A stretch of 19,270 nucleotides of DNA, taken from NCBI GenBank assembly GCA_001798105.1, contig MGRI01000036.1, positions 11,211-30,480 of the forward strand, in the 5' to 3' direction. Below the pieces are notes generated by a model. That model worked only from the letters and a program-made list of their open reading frames with translations. It was not told the origin of the DNA and did no database searches. Shown here piece after piece: positions 1 through 7,930 of this stretch. Each line of letters opens with the position of its first letter. The stretch's first letter is position 1. The position numbers and the translations under genes were made by a program. This DNA comes from Deltaproteobacteria bacterium RIFCSPHIGHO2_02_FULL_40_11. Lineage in GTDB: Bacteria; Bdellovibrionota; JACOXK01; 2-02-FULL-40-11.

Positions 1-269
1 CCAAAGCCCTTCGAACGTTGAGCGATCAACTTAAAAATGAATTAAAGTCCGGAATCATTATTTTAGGGGCCGATCTAGAAGGAAGGGCTTCCTTAACGGT
101 AGCTGTTACACAAGACTTGGTTTCAAAATATTCCGCAAACGATCTCATCCAAAAACTTGGGACAATTCTCGGCGGAAAAGGGGGAGGAAGAAACGATTTT
201 GCCCAAGGCGGTGGCCCAGACGCCCGCAAACTCTCCGATGTTTTTCGAAAAGTAAAAGAACTTTTGTAA
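1..269 (+). CDS. alaS: Alanyl-tRNA synthetase, C-terminal fragment
   Basis: This is the 3' end of alanyl-tRNA synthetase, which charges tRNA-Ala; the gene begins outside the window. The frame is open from base 3 (reading KALRTLSDQLK) to the TAA at 267-269, about 88 residues. The glycine-rich motif GGKGGGRNDFAQGGG near the C terminus is the hallmark of the AlaS C-Ala/DHHA1 domain. A TTG at position 18 could look like a start, but the frame is open through the edge and the family is about 870 residues long, so this is a truncation by the window. It converges on the S9 peptidase gene. Confidence 0.95.
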   Translation, partial: KALRTLSDQLKNELKSGIIILGADLEGRASLTVAVTQDLVSKYSANDLIQKLGTILGGKGGGRNDFAQGGGPDARKLSDVFRKVKELL

Positions 270-301
270 GTTCAGGGGCAAATTATTTTAATTTTCTTTC
301 C

Positions 302-323
302 AAAAAACTTCATTAAAATTGAA
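302..323 (-). terminator. Possible weak terminator after the S9 peptidase gene
   Basis: In the 60-nt gap between the convergent alaS and peptidase genes, TTCA (309-312) can pair with TGAA (320-323). On the minus strand this is followed by a run of six T (bases 302-307 are A on the plus strand). The stem is short and AT-only, so this is only a weak candidate. Confidence 0.2.
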
Positions 324-329
324 AATTTC

Positions 330-2237
330 CTATTCGATACGACCGCCCAAATATTTTGAAAGAAATTTTTCAGTTGCCGCATAGAATTTTAGACGGTTTT
401 GGGGTTTTGCAAAACCATGACCTTCATCAGGAAACAGCATGTATATGTGATCAATCCCTTTTTGCTTCATGGCCTCAACAATCTGTTCCGATTCAGCTTG
501 CTTTACTCTGGGATCATTGGCGCCCTGTGCAATGAGCATCGGAATTTTAATCTTCTCGACATGAAAAAGGGGAGAACGTGATTTTAAAAAATCAGATTCC
601 GTATTTGGATTTCCTACTCGCTTATGCAGCATTTCTAAGTAATTAGACCAATATGGCGGAATGCTATTCATAAAAGTTATCAGACTGCTGGGACCTACAA
701 GATCAATCGCACACGTAAAAAGATCAGGCGTAAAAGTCGCTCCTACAAGAGCTGCATATCCTCCGTAAGATCCCCCATAGATACAAATTTTGGTGGGATC
801 TGCAATGCCGCGATTTATAGCCCATTGAACGGCATCGACCAAATCAAGGTGCATTTTCCCTCCCCATTCTTTATCTCCAGCATTTGTAAATGCTTTTCCG
901 TACCCTGTTGAACCTCGGAAATTAACCTGAAGCGAAATATAGCCTCGGTTCGCCAGCCATTGTGCTTCCGGATGATATCCCCATGTGTCTCGGCCCCATG
1001 GCCCACCGTGAACATTTAGAACCATTGGGAGTCTTTTTTTCTGAGTTCTCGGAGGATAAGTAATATAACCATGAATCGTTAACCCATCTCTCGATTCAAA
1101 TGAAATGGGTTCCATTTTTGAGAGCGTATAGTTATTGAGATCTGGTTTATGATGGAAAAGAAATTTAGCAGTCCCCTTTTTTCTATCGTAAGCGTAATAT
1201 GGGATGGCACCATTATCTTTTATAAACGCAATAAGCCATGTGGTGTCCGCGTGATCCCGACTGACAATAAAAAAATCACCATGATCCAGGTTTGATAAAA
1301 ATTCGAAATCTTTTTTTATATTATTATCCAAAACAATCCATTCATGGCGTGCCTTTGAATAAGAAACCGCTTGAATCGTATAGGTATCTGGGTGAACCAT
1401 AATTTGTTCTACATCATATTGAGGATCTTCAGAGATGACATGCATAGCACGATCTTTTAACGATAGCCGCATAAGACGTCCCGCATTTACATTTCTGGAA
1501 TCTTTAAGGTAGAGAAAGGAACCATCTTTAGAAAAGGAAATGGGCTCACTGGTTAATGCATCTTGTGAATCCCACGAAATTATTTTTTCCCACTTAGAAT
1601 CATGATTGGCCCGAACAAGAAGGTCAAATCCACCCTGAGCGACCGAAACCAAAGCGCCTCTTACTTTAAGCTGTGTATCTATAACCCAACTGGATATATT
1701 TCCTGGATTTTTAGCCAATAGCTTCAGGCCTCCCTCAGGCAGAGTAAGTTCATATACATCGTGTAGTTTAGGATTATTTTTATTCATTTCGATGATGAGC
1801 GTATTTGGAAAATGTTTATCTTTCGCTAAAGTTCGAACCTGAACATTTTCAAAAGGTGTTAAATCTTTTATGGTATTTTGGGTAAGATCAACAGCATAAA
1901 GACGCCAATTTTCATTTCCGCCTTTGTCTTGAAGATAAAAAATGTGCCGATTGTCTTCGGCCCAAAAATAAGTGCGAATCCCGCGTTCCTTGTCAGCTGT
2001 GACGACTGTATCATCCTCCTGGCCGACTGTTTTTACCCAGACATTTAGGACATTATCGACAGGCGCAAGATATGCTATTTTTTTTCCATCTGGAGAAATC
2101 TTTGGACTTGCTTTAAGTGGATTTCCAAAAAGAACTTCCCTCGGAATGAGGCTTGGTTTTTTAAATTTTAATACCCCGACGATTGTAATGAGTAGTATCG
2201 CAATTGCACCCGTAATTACGCTTAATTTTAATACCAT
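330..2237 (-). CDS. S9 family (prolyl oligopeptidase-like) serine peptidase, membrane-anchored
   Basis: A 635-residue acylaminoacyl-peptidase/dipeptidyl-peptidase type enzyme that would cleave oligopeptides. An N-terminal hydrophobic helix (about residues 5-24) should anchor it or act as an uncleaved signal, putting the enzyme in the periplasm. Residues about 40-370 look like a TolB/PD40-type beta-propeller (SPDGKKIAYLAP, SKDGSFLYLKD). Residues about 380-635 are the alpha/beta hydrolase domain, with VLNVHGGPWG before the oxyanion region. The triad is visible: Ser490 in GGSYGG, Asp575 in GANDPRV, His607 in DEGHGF. An AGGAGG Shine-Dalgarno sits just before the ATG. It is the last gene of the bamD-led minus-strand run, 46 nt after its neighbour. 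The substrate cannot be told from sequence. Confidence 0.9.
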   Translation of the reverse strand: MVLKLSVITGAIAILLITIVGVLKFKKPSLIPREVLFGNPLKASPKISPDGKKIAYLAPVDNVLNVWVKTVGQEDDTVVTADKERGIRTYFWAEDNRHIFYLQDKGGNENWRLYAVDLTQNTIKDLTPFENVQVRTLAKDKHFPNTLIIEMNKNNPKLHDVYELTLPEGGLKLLAKNPGNISSWVIDTQLKVRGALVSVAQGGFDLLVRANHDSKWEKIISWDSQDALTSEPISFSKDGSFLYLKDSRNVNAGRLMRLSLKDRAMHVISEDPQYDVEQIMVHPDTYTIQAVSYSKARHEWIVLDNNIKKDFEFLSNLDHGDFFIVSRDHADTTWLIAFIKDNGAIPYYAYDRKKGTAKFLFHHKPDLNNYTLSKMEPISFESRDGLTIHGYITYPPRTQKKRLPMVLNVHGGPWGRDTWGYHPEAQWLANRGYISLQVNFRGSTGYGKAFTNAGDKEWGGKMHLDLVDAVQWAINRGIADPTKICIYGGSYGGYAALVGATFTPDLFTCAIDLVGPSSLITFMNSIPPYWSNYLEMLHKRVGNPNTESDFLKSRSPLFHVEKIKIPMLIAQGANDPRVKQAESEQIVEAMKQKGIDHIYMLFPDEGHGFAKPQNRLKFYAATEKFLSKYLGGRIE

Positions 2238-2283
2238 TTTCTGCCTCCTATTCTTTTTTTAAGGATTGGATTTGAAACTTTTT

Positions 2284-2622
2284 TCACACCCACTGCGAAA
2301 TAAGCTTGTGCGCCACAAAGCCAATCCCTAAAAAAAGGATGCCGAGGCCATAACAGGCCCAAAAACTTAGAGAAAATTTTTGAGAGAGAAAAAAAGGCAC
2401 AAAAAATAAAAACGTAATAGGAAGGGCAACCAAAATGCTTTTTGCGAGGGTGATGGTGTTTTGGGGATCTTGGTATTGAAAATAAGAAAGTGGAAGTACC
2501 AACAGCGTTGAAAGGGGAAGTGCAATCATAAACCCTGCGAGTACAGGGTATTTATTCGAAAGCCAGGCACAAAAGCTAATTGCAGTTGCAGAAATAAAAA
2601 TGTTTAGAAAAAAAAGAGCCAT
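2284..2622 (-). CDS. Small four-helix membrane protein (DUF3147/GlpM-like)
   Basis: A 112-residue, almost wholly hydrophobic protein with about four predicted membrane helices (roughly residues 3-22, 26-49, 60-82 and 86-108) separated by short polar turns. Size and layout resemble the small GlpM/DUF3147 membrane proteins, but I only recognise the general pattern and assign no function. It starts 2 nt after the stop of the upstream TPR gene, so translation is probably coupled, and it is followed by the S9 peptidase gene. No catalytic or metal-binding residues stand out. Confidence 0.7.
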   Translation of the reverse strand: MALFFLNIFISATAISFCAWLSNKYPVLAGFMIALPLSTLLVLPLSYFQYQDPQNTITLAKSILVALPITFLFFVPFFLSQKFSLSFWACYGLGILFLGIGFVAHKLISQWV

Positions 2623-2624
2623 CT

Positions 2625-3335
2625 TTAAACCGTGGTTACTTGTGCATGTTGGGCCATGTCCAAATACATGATGGCCTGCTTATTTACAGGATCCATGTCG
2701 AGTGCCGCTTCCCATTCATGGGTGGCTTCAATCATTTTCCCTTGTGCATAATACGTTAACCCCAATTGAATATACGCGGGGATAAAATCCGGATGGCTGG
2801 CTTTCGTAGTTTTTAAAACTTTCAAAGCTTCTGAAAGTGCCCCCTGTTTTTCGTAAAGTTTTGCAATATGAATTGCGATTTCGGGTTTTTCATGGAGTGA
2901 AAGCGCCTTTTCAAATTCTTGAAGCGCTTCTTCATGCCGGCCATACGATTCATACATTTGCCCCAATTCAATATGCTTTTGCGCTAAGTTTTCATTAATG
3001 TAAGAATCTTCCACACGGTCTACCGAATGAACTTGCTTTTTTGCGCGATTAAAAATCAGCCTTCCTTCTTCGTATTTTCCTAAATCGTTGTAAAGCACAG
3101 ATAAGCTAATAGCAGCGTCCGTGTAGTTTGGTTTTAAAGACAATGCTTTTTTATAAGCTTCGATGGCTTGGGTAAATTTCCCCTTTTCATGATAAATATT
3201 GCCCAACAGATAATAGCTTTCGGCGCCCAAATTGTTTTGCTGAATTGCCTTTAGAAGATAATCTTTGGCTTCTTGAAAGGATTTAACTTTAAGACGGTCT
3301 TTGGCGAGTTGAATATAATATTGGTACTGATCCAT
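2625..3335 (-). CDS. Tetratricopeptide repeat protein
   Basis: A 236-residue protein made almost entirely of about six TPR units, for example AESYYLLGNIYHEKGKFTQA, followed by AIEAYKKALSLKPN, HEEALQEFEKALSL and IPAYIQLGLTYYAQGKM. There is no signal peptide or membrane segment, so it should be a cytoplasmic scaffold. It lies 7 nt downstream of bamD and 2 nt upstream of the small membrane protein gene. No strong Shine-Dalgarno is visible, which suits translational coupling to bamD. TPR proteins bind other proteins; the partner is unknown. Confidence 0.85.
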   Translation of the reverse strand: MDQYQYYIQLAKDRLKVKSFQEAKDYLLKAIQQNNLGAESYYLLGNIYHEKGKFTQAIEAYKKALSLKPNYTDAAISLSVLYNDLGKYEEGRLIFNRAKKQVHSVDRVEDSYINENLAQKHIELGQMYESYGRHEEALQEFEKALSLHEKPEIAIHIAKLYEKQGALSEALKVLKTTKASHPDFIPAYIQLGLTYYAQGKMIEATHEWEAALDMDPVNKQAIMYLDMAQHAQVTTV

Positions 3336-3342
3336 AAAGGTC

Positions 3343-4092
3343 TTATTTACTCAATAATTCCTTTGCCTGTCCTGCAAACTGCGATTCTGGAAATCTGCTT
3401 AAAAAACTATTTAAAACCCGCGTTGCCTGGTTCTTCTTATCCATATGATAATAGCAGAGTCCTTGGTAATACAAGGCCTTTTCATCAAATCCCAGGTTTC
3501 TGTACTTCTTTAAAATCTCTTCGAGTCTGCCGGCCGCAGCTTGGTATTTTTTTCGTTTTAAATAAAATTCAGCAATATACATTTCTTTTTCGGCTAATTG
3601 TTGATTGGCAGATTTTTGTTTTTCTTTAATTTCCTTTGCATATTTAGAATGTGGGAATTCGTCTAAAAACTCTTGAAAGGTTTCAAGGGCTTTTTGAGCA
3701 GGGGTTAAATCGCGATCAATCGTAGGGGGAATCTGCTTGTAATTACATAAGGCAATTCGATAGGCCGCAAAATCCACTTGTTTATGAGAGGGATGTAAGT
3801 CTCGAAACGTTTTAAAATATGCCAGGGCTTCAATATAATTTTCAGCCAAATAATAGGTTTCGGCAATTTGAAGCTCAGCTTCAACGGCTTCCGGGCTTAA
3901 AGGGTATTTGTTTCGGATGCTTTGAAAACGTTCTAAGGCCAGGTCGTATCTGCCTGCCTTTTGAAAGTCCATCGCAACTTCTAAATCGATTTTTTCTTGG
4001 GTTTTCTTAACATCCCCGCCGGCGCATCCAAAAAGGCATGCCAAAAACACGAAAACCAAAATAATTCCAATATGATAGTGTGAATTTTTCAT
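3343..4092 (-). CDS. bamD: Outer membrane assembly lipoprotein BamD
   Basis: A 249-residue lipoprotein of the YfiO/ComL family, part of the BAM complex that inserts beta-barrel proteins into the outer membrane. The N terminus (MKNSHYHIG, then a hydrophobic stretch) ends in a lipobox LFGC with Cys23 as the likely lipidated residue. The body is TPR-like helical pairs (LALERFQSIRNKYP, AETYYLAENYIEALAYFKTF). The family signature lies around residues 130-155 (DRDLTPAQKALETFQEFLDE, then FPHSKYA). I chose the ATG at 4092 because the 18 residues before it in the same frame would spoil the signal peptide and run into the divergent gene. It heads a four-gene minus-strand run. Confidence 0.9.
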   Translation of the reverse strand: MKNSHYHIGIILVFVFLACLFGCAGGDVKKTQEKIDLEVAMDFQKAGRYDLALERFQSIRNKYPLSPEAVEAELQIAETYYLAENYIEALAYFKTFRDLHPSHKQVDFAAYRIALCNYKQIPPTIDRDLTPAQKALETFQEFLDEFPHSKYAKEIKEKQKSANQQLAEKEMYIAEFYLKRKKYQAAAGRLEEILKKYRNLGFDEKALYYQGLCYYHMDKKNQATRVLNSFLSRFPESQFAGQAKELLSK

Positions 4093-4121
4093 TGTCCAAA
4101 ATGGTACTTTTATTATATATA
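4092..4121 (+). promoter_or_regulatory. Possible sigma-70 promoter for the aminotransferase operon
   Basis: Only 38 nt separate the start codons of bamD and the aminotransferase. TTGTCC (4092-4097), an 18-nt spacer and TATATA (4116-4121) resemble -35 and -10 boxes. The start site would fall almost on the ATG, leaving no room for the AGG upstream of it, so the match may be chance. Confidence 0.25.
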
Positions 4122-4130
4122 GCAGGTAAG

Positions 4131-5489
4131 ATGACTGTGGCAACAACTCTTTTTAAACACACGTCTTTTTTACGCGGTAAACGAGATCTTTTAAAGGCGA
4201 TTCAAGCGCACCAAAAGCAAATCCGAAATATTAAAAAAAGTTCCTCCAAATTGTTAGAAGAGGTTGCGCGTGAAATAGATTTGGTTCGGGGGCGGCCTCT
4301 TTTTTATCCGGCCATTTTTTCTGGAATTGGACATGGCGCTTTGGCAGAGCTGGTCGATGGCTCCATAAAATACGATTTCATTACAGGCATTGGCACCCAT
4401 TATTTTGGGCATTCCAATTTAGATTTAATCGATACCGCAATTCAAGCAGCATCCAAAAATATTGTCATGCAGGGAAATTTGCAGTTGAGCCCGGAGGTCT
4501 TAGATTTTTCACAAAAATTACTTTCACTGGCTGGCGGCAAATTAAAGCATGTGTGGCCGGTACTGTCTGGCAGCATGGCCAATGACAATGCGCTTAAAAT
4601 CATTCAACAAAAAAAATCACCTGCCTATAAAGTCGTTGCCTTTCAACATTGTTTTCATGGCCGAAGTATTGCGATGGCACAAATTACAGATAATGAAAAA
4701 TACAGGAAAGGCCTCCATCCATTTCATTTGGCAAGTTATATTCCTTTTTATGATCCCGCAGATGATCAAAGCATTCAAAAAAGTGTAACGGCGCTGAAAG
4801 ATGTTTTACACAAAGAAAAAGGGGAAATTGCGGGGTTTGTATTTGAGCTCATCCAAGGAGAAGGTGGGTTTAATCTGGCGCCCAGAGAATTTTTTACAAG
4901 CCTTATGGATATCTGCCAGGAAGAAAAAATCGCAATTTGGGTGGATGAGGTTCAAACCTTTGCACGCACACAAAGCTTGTTTGCATTCCAAACTTTAAAT
5001 TTGACGGATTATGTGGATGTGGTGACCGTCGGGAAAATGCTTCAAAACTGCGCCACACTCTATACAGCCGAATATAATCCAGATCCGGGACTCATTGCAG
5101 GTACATTTAATGGCAGTACTGTTTCTTTAACCGTTGCCAGTCATATTTTAGAGCGTCTTAAAAAAGAAAAATTTTTTGGTACGACAGGGAAAATTGCGCA
5201 CCTTGAAAAGTGGGCCAAAAAAGGGATCGAAGATCTTCAAAAGAAATTTGGGAAAGAAACCATTTCAAATATTTCCGGGGTCGGCGCCATGTGGGCATGG
5301 CAATTTCGAGATGGAAGCATGGAAAACACCAAGGCGCTTATTTTAAAGGCGTTTGAAGAAGGTGTGATGTTGTTTTCCTGTGGCCGAGGCCCCTATAAAG
5401 TTAGATTTTTATTGCCCGCAGGTATTCTTACAGAAAGTGTATATCAAAAAGCATTGGGTATCCTTTCTAAGGCCATACAAAAGCTATGA
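4131..5489 (+). CDS. Class III pyridoxal-phosphate aminotransferase (AstC/ArgD-like, divergent)
   Basis: A 452-residue fold-type I PLP aminotransferase. SGSMANDNALK (about 146-156) corresponds to the phosphate-binding SGAEANE motif, FHGR (175-178) to the conserved FHG, and VDEVQT (271-276) carries the Asp that contacts the pyridine nitrogen. Lys302 in TVGKML is the likely Schiff-base lysine, and GTFNGST follows. It is longer than typical ArgD/AstC (about 400 residues), with an extended N terminus. I chose ATG 4131, which has an AGG just upstream; ATG 4080 and 4101 are alternatives that overlap bamD's upstream side. Its stop overlaps the M20 gene by 4 nt (ATGA). In this context the natural role would be transamination of N2-succinylornithine, but the substrate is inferred from the neighbours only. 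Confidence 0.85.
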   Translation: MTVATTLFKHTSFLRGKRDLLKAIQAHQKQIRNIKKSSSKLLEEVAREIDLVRGRPLFYPAIFSGIGHGALAELVDGSIKYDFITGIGTHYFGHSNLDLIDTAIQAASKNIVMQGNLQLSPEVLDFSQKLLSLAGGKLKHVWPVLSGSMANDNALKIIQQKKSPAYKVVAFQHCFHGRSIAMAQITDNEKYRKGLHPFHLASYIPFYDPADDQSIQKSVTALKDVLHKEKGEIAGFVFELIQGEGGFNLAPREFFTSLMDICQEEKIAIWVDEVQTFARTQSLFAFQTLNLTDYVDVVTVGKMLQNCATLYTAEYNPDPGLIAGTFNGSTVSLTVASHILERLKKEKFFGTTGKIAHLEKWAKKGIEDLQKKFGKETISNISGVGAMWAWQFRDGSMENTKALILKAFEEGVMLFSCGRGPYKVRFLLPAGILTESVYQKALGILSKAIQKL

Positions 5490-6892
5490 GTTTTAATTTA
5501 CTGGAAGAAGCAAGCCGGATTCTTGAAATTAATTCTATTACCTATGAAAGTAATCTCCCCGTTGTTGAATACCTGTGTAAGCTTTTAGAGCCGTTTGATG
5601 TAGACATTGAGAAACAAAGCGCCACCCATTTTGAAAAGCCACAAGCGAATCTTATTGTTCGCAAAGGTCCTCAGACCGGAAAAACACTTCTTTTTAATTC
5701 CCACCTCGATACCGTTTCTGCAGGGGATTTTTCGCTTTGGGATCGAACGGGTGGAAATCCTTTTCGCGCAACCGTGGACCAAGATAAAATTTTTGGATTA
5801 GGGGCTGCCGATGTAAAACTGGATGCACTTTGTAAACTCAAAGCCTTAGAAAAATTTATCAATATTCCTTTTAAAAATCCATTTGTTTGGGTGGGAACCT
5901 ATGGTGAAGAAAGTGGCCTTGTGGGCGCGCGTCAGATTTTAGAAAGTAAAATTGTAAAGCCAACCTATGCTGTCGTTGGGGAGCCTTCTAACTTAAATAT
6001 TATTCATGCCCATAAGGGGCACCTGGTGGTTGAAATTTGCTTGGAAGACAAAAAAGCCCGTCCGATCTCGAAACAAGAAAAAATTTCTAGACTCGATTTT
6101 TTAGGAAAGGCAGCGCATAGCTCTACGCCTCATTTGGGTGAAAATGCCATTGAAGAGCTTTTTAATTTTTTAAAGACGATGCCAGACCTTTCTTTGGTTT
6201 CAATTGAAGGCGGGCACCTGATTAATGTCATTGCTGAAAGTGCTGTTTTAAAAGGTCTCGCAACACAAAAAATAACGCCAAACCCTAAAAAGTTTACCGC
6301 ATCTGAAGAAGAAAATAGCGAGAAGGGCATGGTTTTTTCGCCACACATGACAAAAATGCTGATTACCCTTTATGAAATTGTGCGTCGTTATGCCCATGTT
6401 TTTAAAAAGACCCCTTTAGATACCTTTGATCCACCTTATAGTTTACTGAGTTGTAATGTTTTAAAAACGCAAAGCAATCAGATCACTTTGCAGCTGAGCA
6501 TTCGTACTTTACCCAACTTAGACACAAATGCCTGGTTTTTGGGCTTTTCTCAGGAAATAGAAAAAGTTAAGCAAAATCAAGAGGATATAAATGTTTTGGT
6601 GAAGAATCTTCGTGAAAGTAAGCCCATGGAAACGAGTATTTCTTCGACTTTGGTGCGTGAGGCGAGGCACATCTTGCAACAGATGGGATTACAAGATATT
6701 GTTGCCACCAAAGCGACCTCAACCGAGGCTTCTATTTATGCACAAATGGGTGCGGAAGCGATTGTTTGGGGTCCAGGCATTTCGGTGGGCAATGTCCACC
6801 GACCGAATGAATTCAATTATATTCATCATTTAAATAAGGCTGTGATATTCTACGAAAAATTGATTGAATCATTCTGTGTTAAAGGAGCTTAG
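5486..6892 (+). CDS. M20 family metallopeptidase / N-acyl amino acid deacylase (DapE/ArgE-like)
   Basis: A 468-residue two-zinc hydrolase of the DapE/ArgE/CPG2 family. The metal site appears complete: His73 and Asp75 in SHLDT, Asp109 in GLGAADVK, the catalytic Glu141 and adjacent Glu142 in TYGEESG, Glu166 in VVGEPS and His438 in HRPNEF. The dimerisation-domain histidine is in GKAAHSSTP. Family members remove succinyl, acetyl or amino-acid groups from amino acids. Lying between an AstC-like aminotransferase and AstA, it is a good candidate for desuccinylating N-succinylglutamate in place of the unrelated AstE; this is an inference. At about 468 residues it is longer than DapE/ArgE (about 380), with a lysine-rich insert around residues 255-285. 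It overlaps the aminotransferase by 4 nt and abuts astA. Confidence 0.85.
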   Translation: MSFNLLEEASRILEINSITYESNLPVVEYLCKLLEPFDVDIEKQSATHFEKPQANLIVRKGPQTGKTLLFNSHLDTVSAGDFSLWDRTGGNPFRATVDQDKIFGLGAADVKLDALCKLKALEKFINIPFKNPFVWVGTYGEESGLVGARQILESKIVKPTYAVVGEPSNLNIIHAHKGHLVVEICLEDKKARPISKQEKISRLDFLGKAAHSSTPHLGENAIEELFNFLKTMPDLSLVSIEGGHLINVIAESAVLKGLATQKITPNPKKFTASEEENSEKGMVFSPHMTKMLITLYEIVRRYAHVFKKTPLDTFDPPYSLLSCNVLKTQSNQITLQLSIRTLPNLDTNAWFLGFSQEIEKVKQNQEDINVLVKNLRESKPMETSISSTLVREARHILQQMGLQDIVATKATSTEASIYAQMGAEAIVWGPGISVGNVHRPNEFNYIHHLNKAVIFYEKLIESFCVKGA

Positions 6893-7930
6893 ATGTTTAT
6901 TGTTCGATCTGTAAAAACAGCTGATTTAAAGCAAGTCAATACGCTTTCAAGAATGTTGAATGCTGTAAATTTGGCTATGGAAACCCCAGAACTTCGGAAA
7001 CAAATTCAACGTTCGATACATTCTTTTAATGGAGAAGTGTCGCGGCCCGAAGCAGAGTACATTTTTTGTTTAGAAGAGCGAGAATCTCAAAAGATTATTG
7101 GAAATTCCATGATTATTGCCCAACATGGAACCAAAGATAGCCCCCATTTTTATTTTCAAGTTCAAAAACTCGAAAAATTTAGTAAAACCATTCATTCTGG
7201 CATTGTTCACGAAGTTTTAAAATTTGGATATGATCAAGATGGCCCCACGGAATTGGGGGGCTTAATTTTGCACCCCGCTTTTCGTCATACGGGGCAACAT
7301 TTAGGCAAAGCCCTTTCTTGGGTTCGTCTCATGTACATTGCCATGCACAGAAGACGGTTCAAAGATCGAATTTTGACCGAGTTTTTACCGCCGTTAACAG
7401 AAGAGGGAAAATCGGAACTTTGGGAAGCCATTGGGCAGAAATTTACAAACCTCCCCTATTTAGAAGCAGACAAAATTAGCCGGAAAAATAAAGAATTTAT
7501 TTTTTCATTATTCCCAAGAGAGCATATTTTTACATGTCTTTTAAGTGCACGTGTTCGTCAATTGATTGGAGAAGTAGGCGAAGATTCTAAACCCGCAACT
7601 CGAATGTTAGAATCGATTGGATTAAAATATTTAAGAATGATTGATCCCTTTGATGGGGGGCCGCATTACGGTGCGCGGATGAAAGATATTGCTGTCATTA
7701 AAGCTACCAAACGCTATCGTATTCAAAAATCGGGGGCACGAAAATTTACGCAAGCTGGGCTCATTGCAAAAGAATACGATGGACAATTTGAAGCCGTGGT
7801 TGGAAATTGCAAAATTGAACGTAAAAGAATTCAACTGCCATCTGACATTAAAGAAGTCTTACAAGTGGGGCCTGGAGATACCGTCCACTTTTTACCTTTT
7901 GAAATTCCAAGTCAAAATGAAAATATTTAA
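6893..7930 (+). CDS. astA: Arginine N-succinyltransferase AstA
   Basis: A 345-residue protein, matching the usual AstA/AruF/AruG length (about 340). The enzyme transfers succinyl from succinyl-CoA to the alpha-amino group of arginine, and in some homologues of ornithine; this is the first step of the AST pathway. Supporting motifs are LGGLILHPAFRHTGQHLGKA (about 121-140, acyl-CoA binding region), LEADKISRKNKEFI (190-203) and DPFDGGPHYGA (251-261), all typical of the family. The start follows directly on the M20 stop (TAGATG) with a good Shine-Dalgarno, AAAGGAG (6881-6887). The 3' end overlaps astD by 14 nt. Confidence 0.93.
   Translation: MFIVRSVKTADLKQVNTLSRMLNAVNLAMETPELRKQIQRSIHSFNGEVSRPEAEYIFCLEERESQKIIGNSMIIAQHGTKDSPHFYFQVQKLEKFSKTIHSGIVHEVLKFGYDQDGPTELGGLILHPAFRHTGQHLGKALSWVRLMYIAMHRRRFKDRILTEFLPPLTEEGKSELWEAIGQKFTNLPYLEADKISRKNKEFIFSLFPREHIFTCLLSARVRQLIGEVGEDSKPATRMLESIGLKYLRMIDPFDGGPHYGARMKDIAVIKATKRYRIQKSGARKFTQAGLIAKEYDGQFEAVVGNCKIERKRIQLPSDIKEVLQVGPGDTVHFLPFEIPSQNENI

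Noticed and set aside
1972..2262. Plus-strand ORF of 96 residues opposite the S9 peptidase
   Set aside because: It lies antisense to well-supported propeller and signal-anchor coding sequence, and has no ribosome binding site or recognisable domain.
4093..4146. An 18-residue N-terminal extension of BamD
   Set aside because: It would place extra residues before a clear lipoprotein signal peptide and overlap the divergent aminotransferase start.
7689..7916. A 76-residue upstream extension of AstD that overlaps astA
   Set aside because: It is only the open alternative frame inside astA; the sequence is not AstD-like and the protein would be longer than the family. ATG 7917 gives the expected N terminus.
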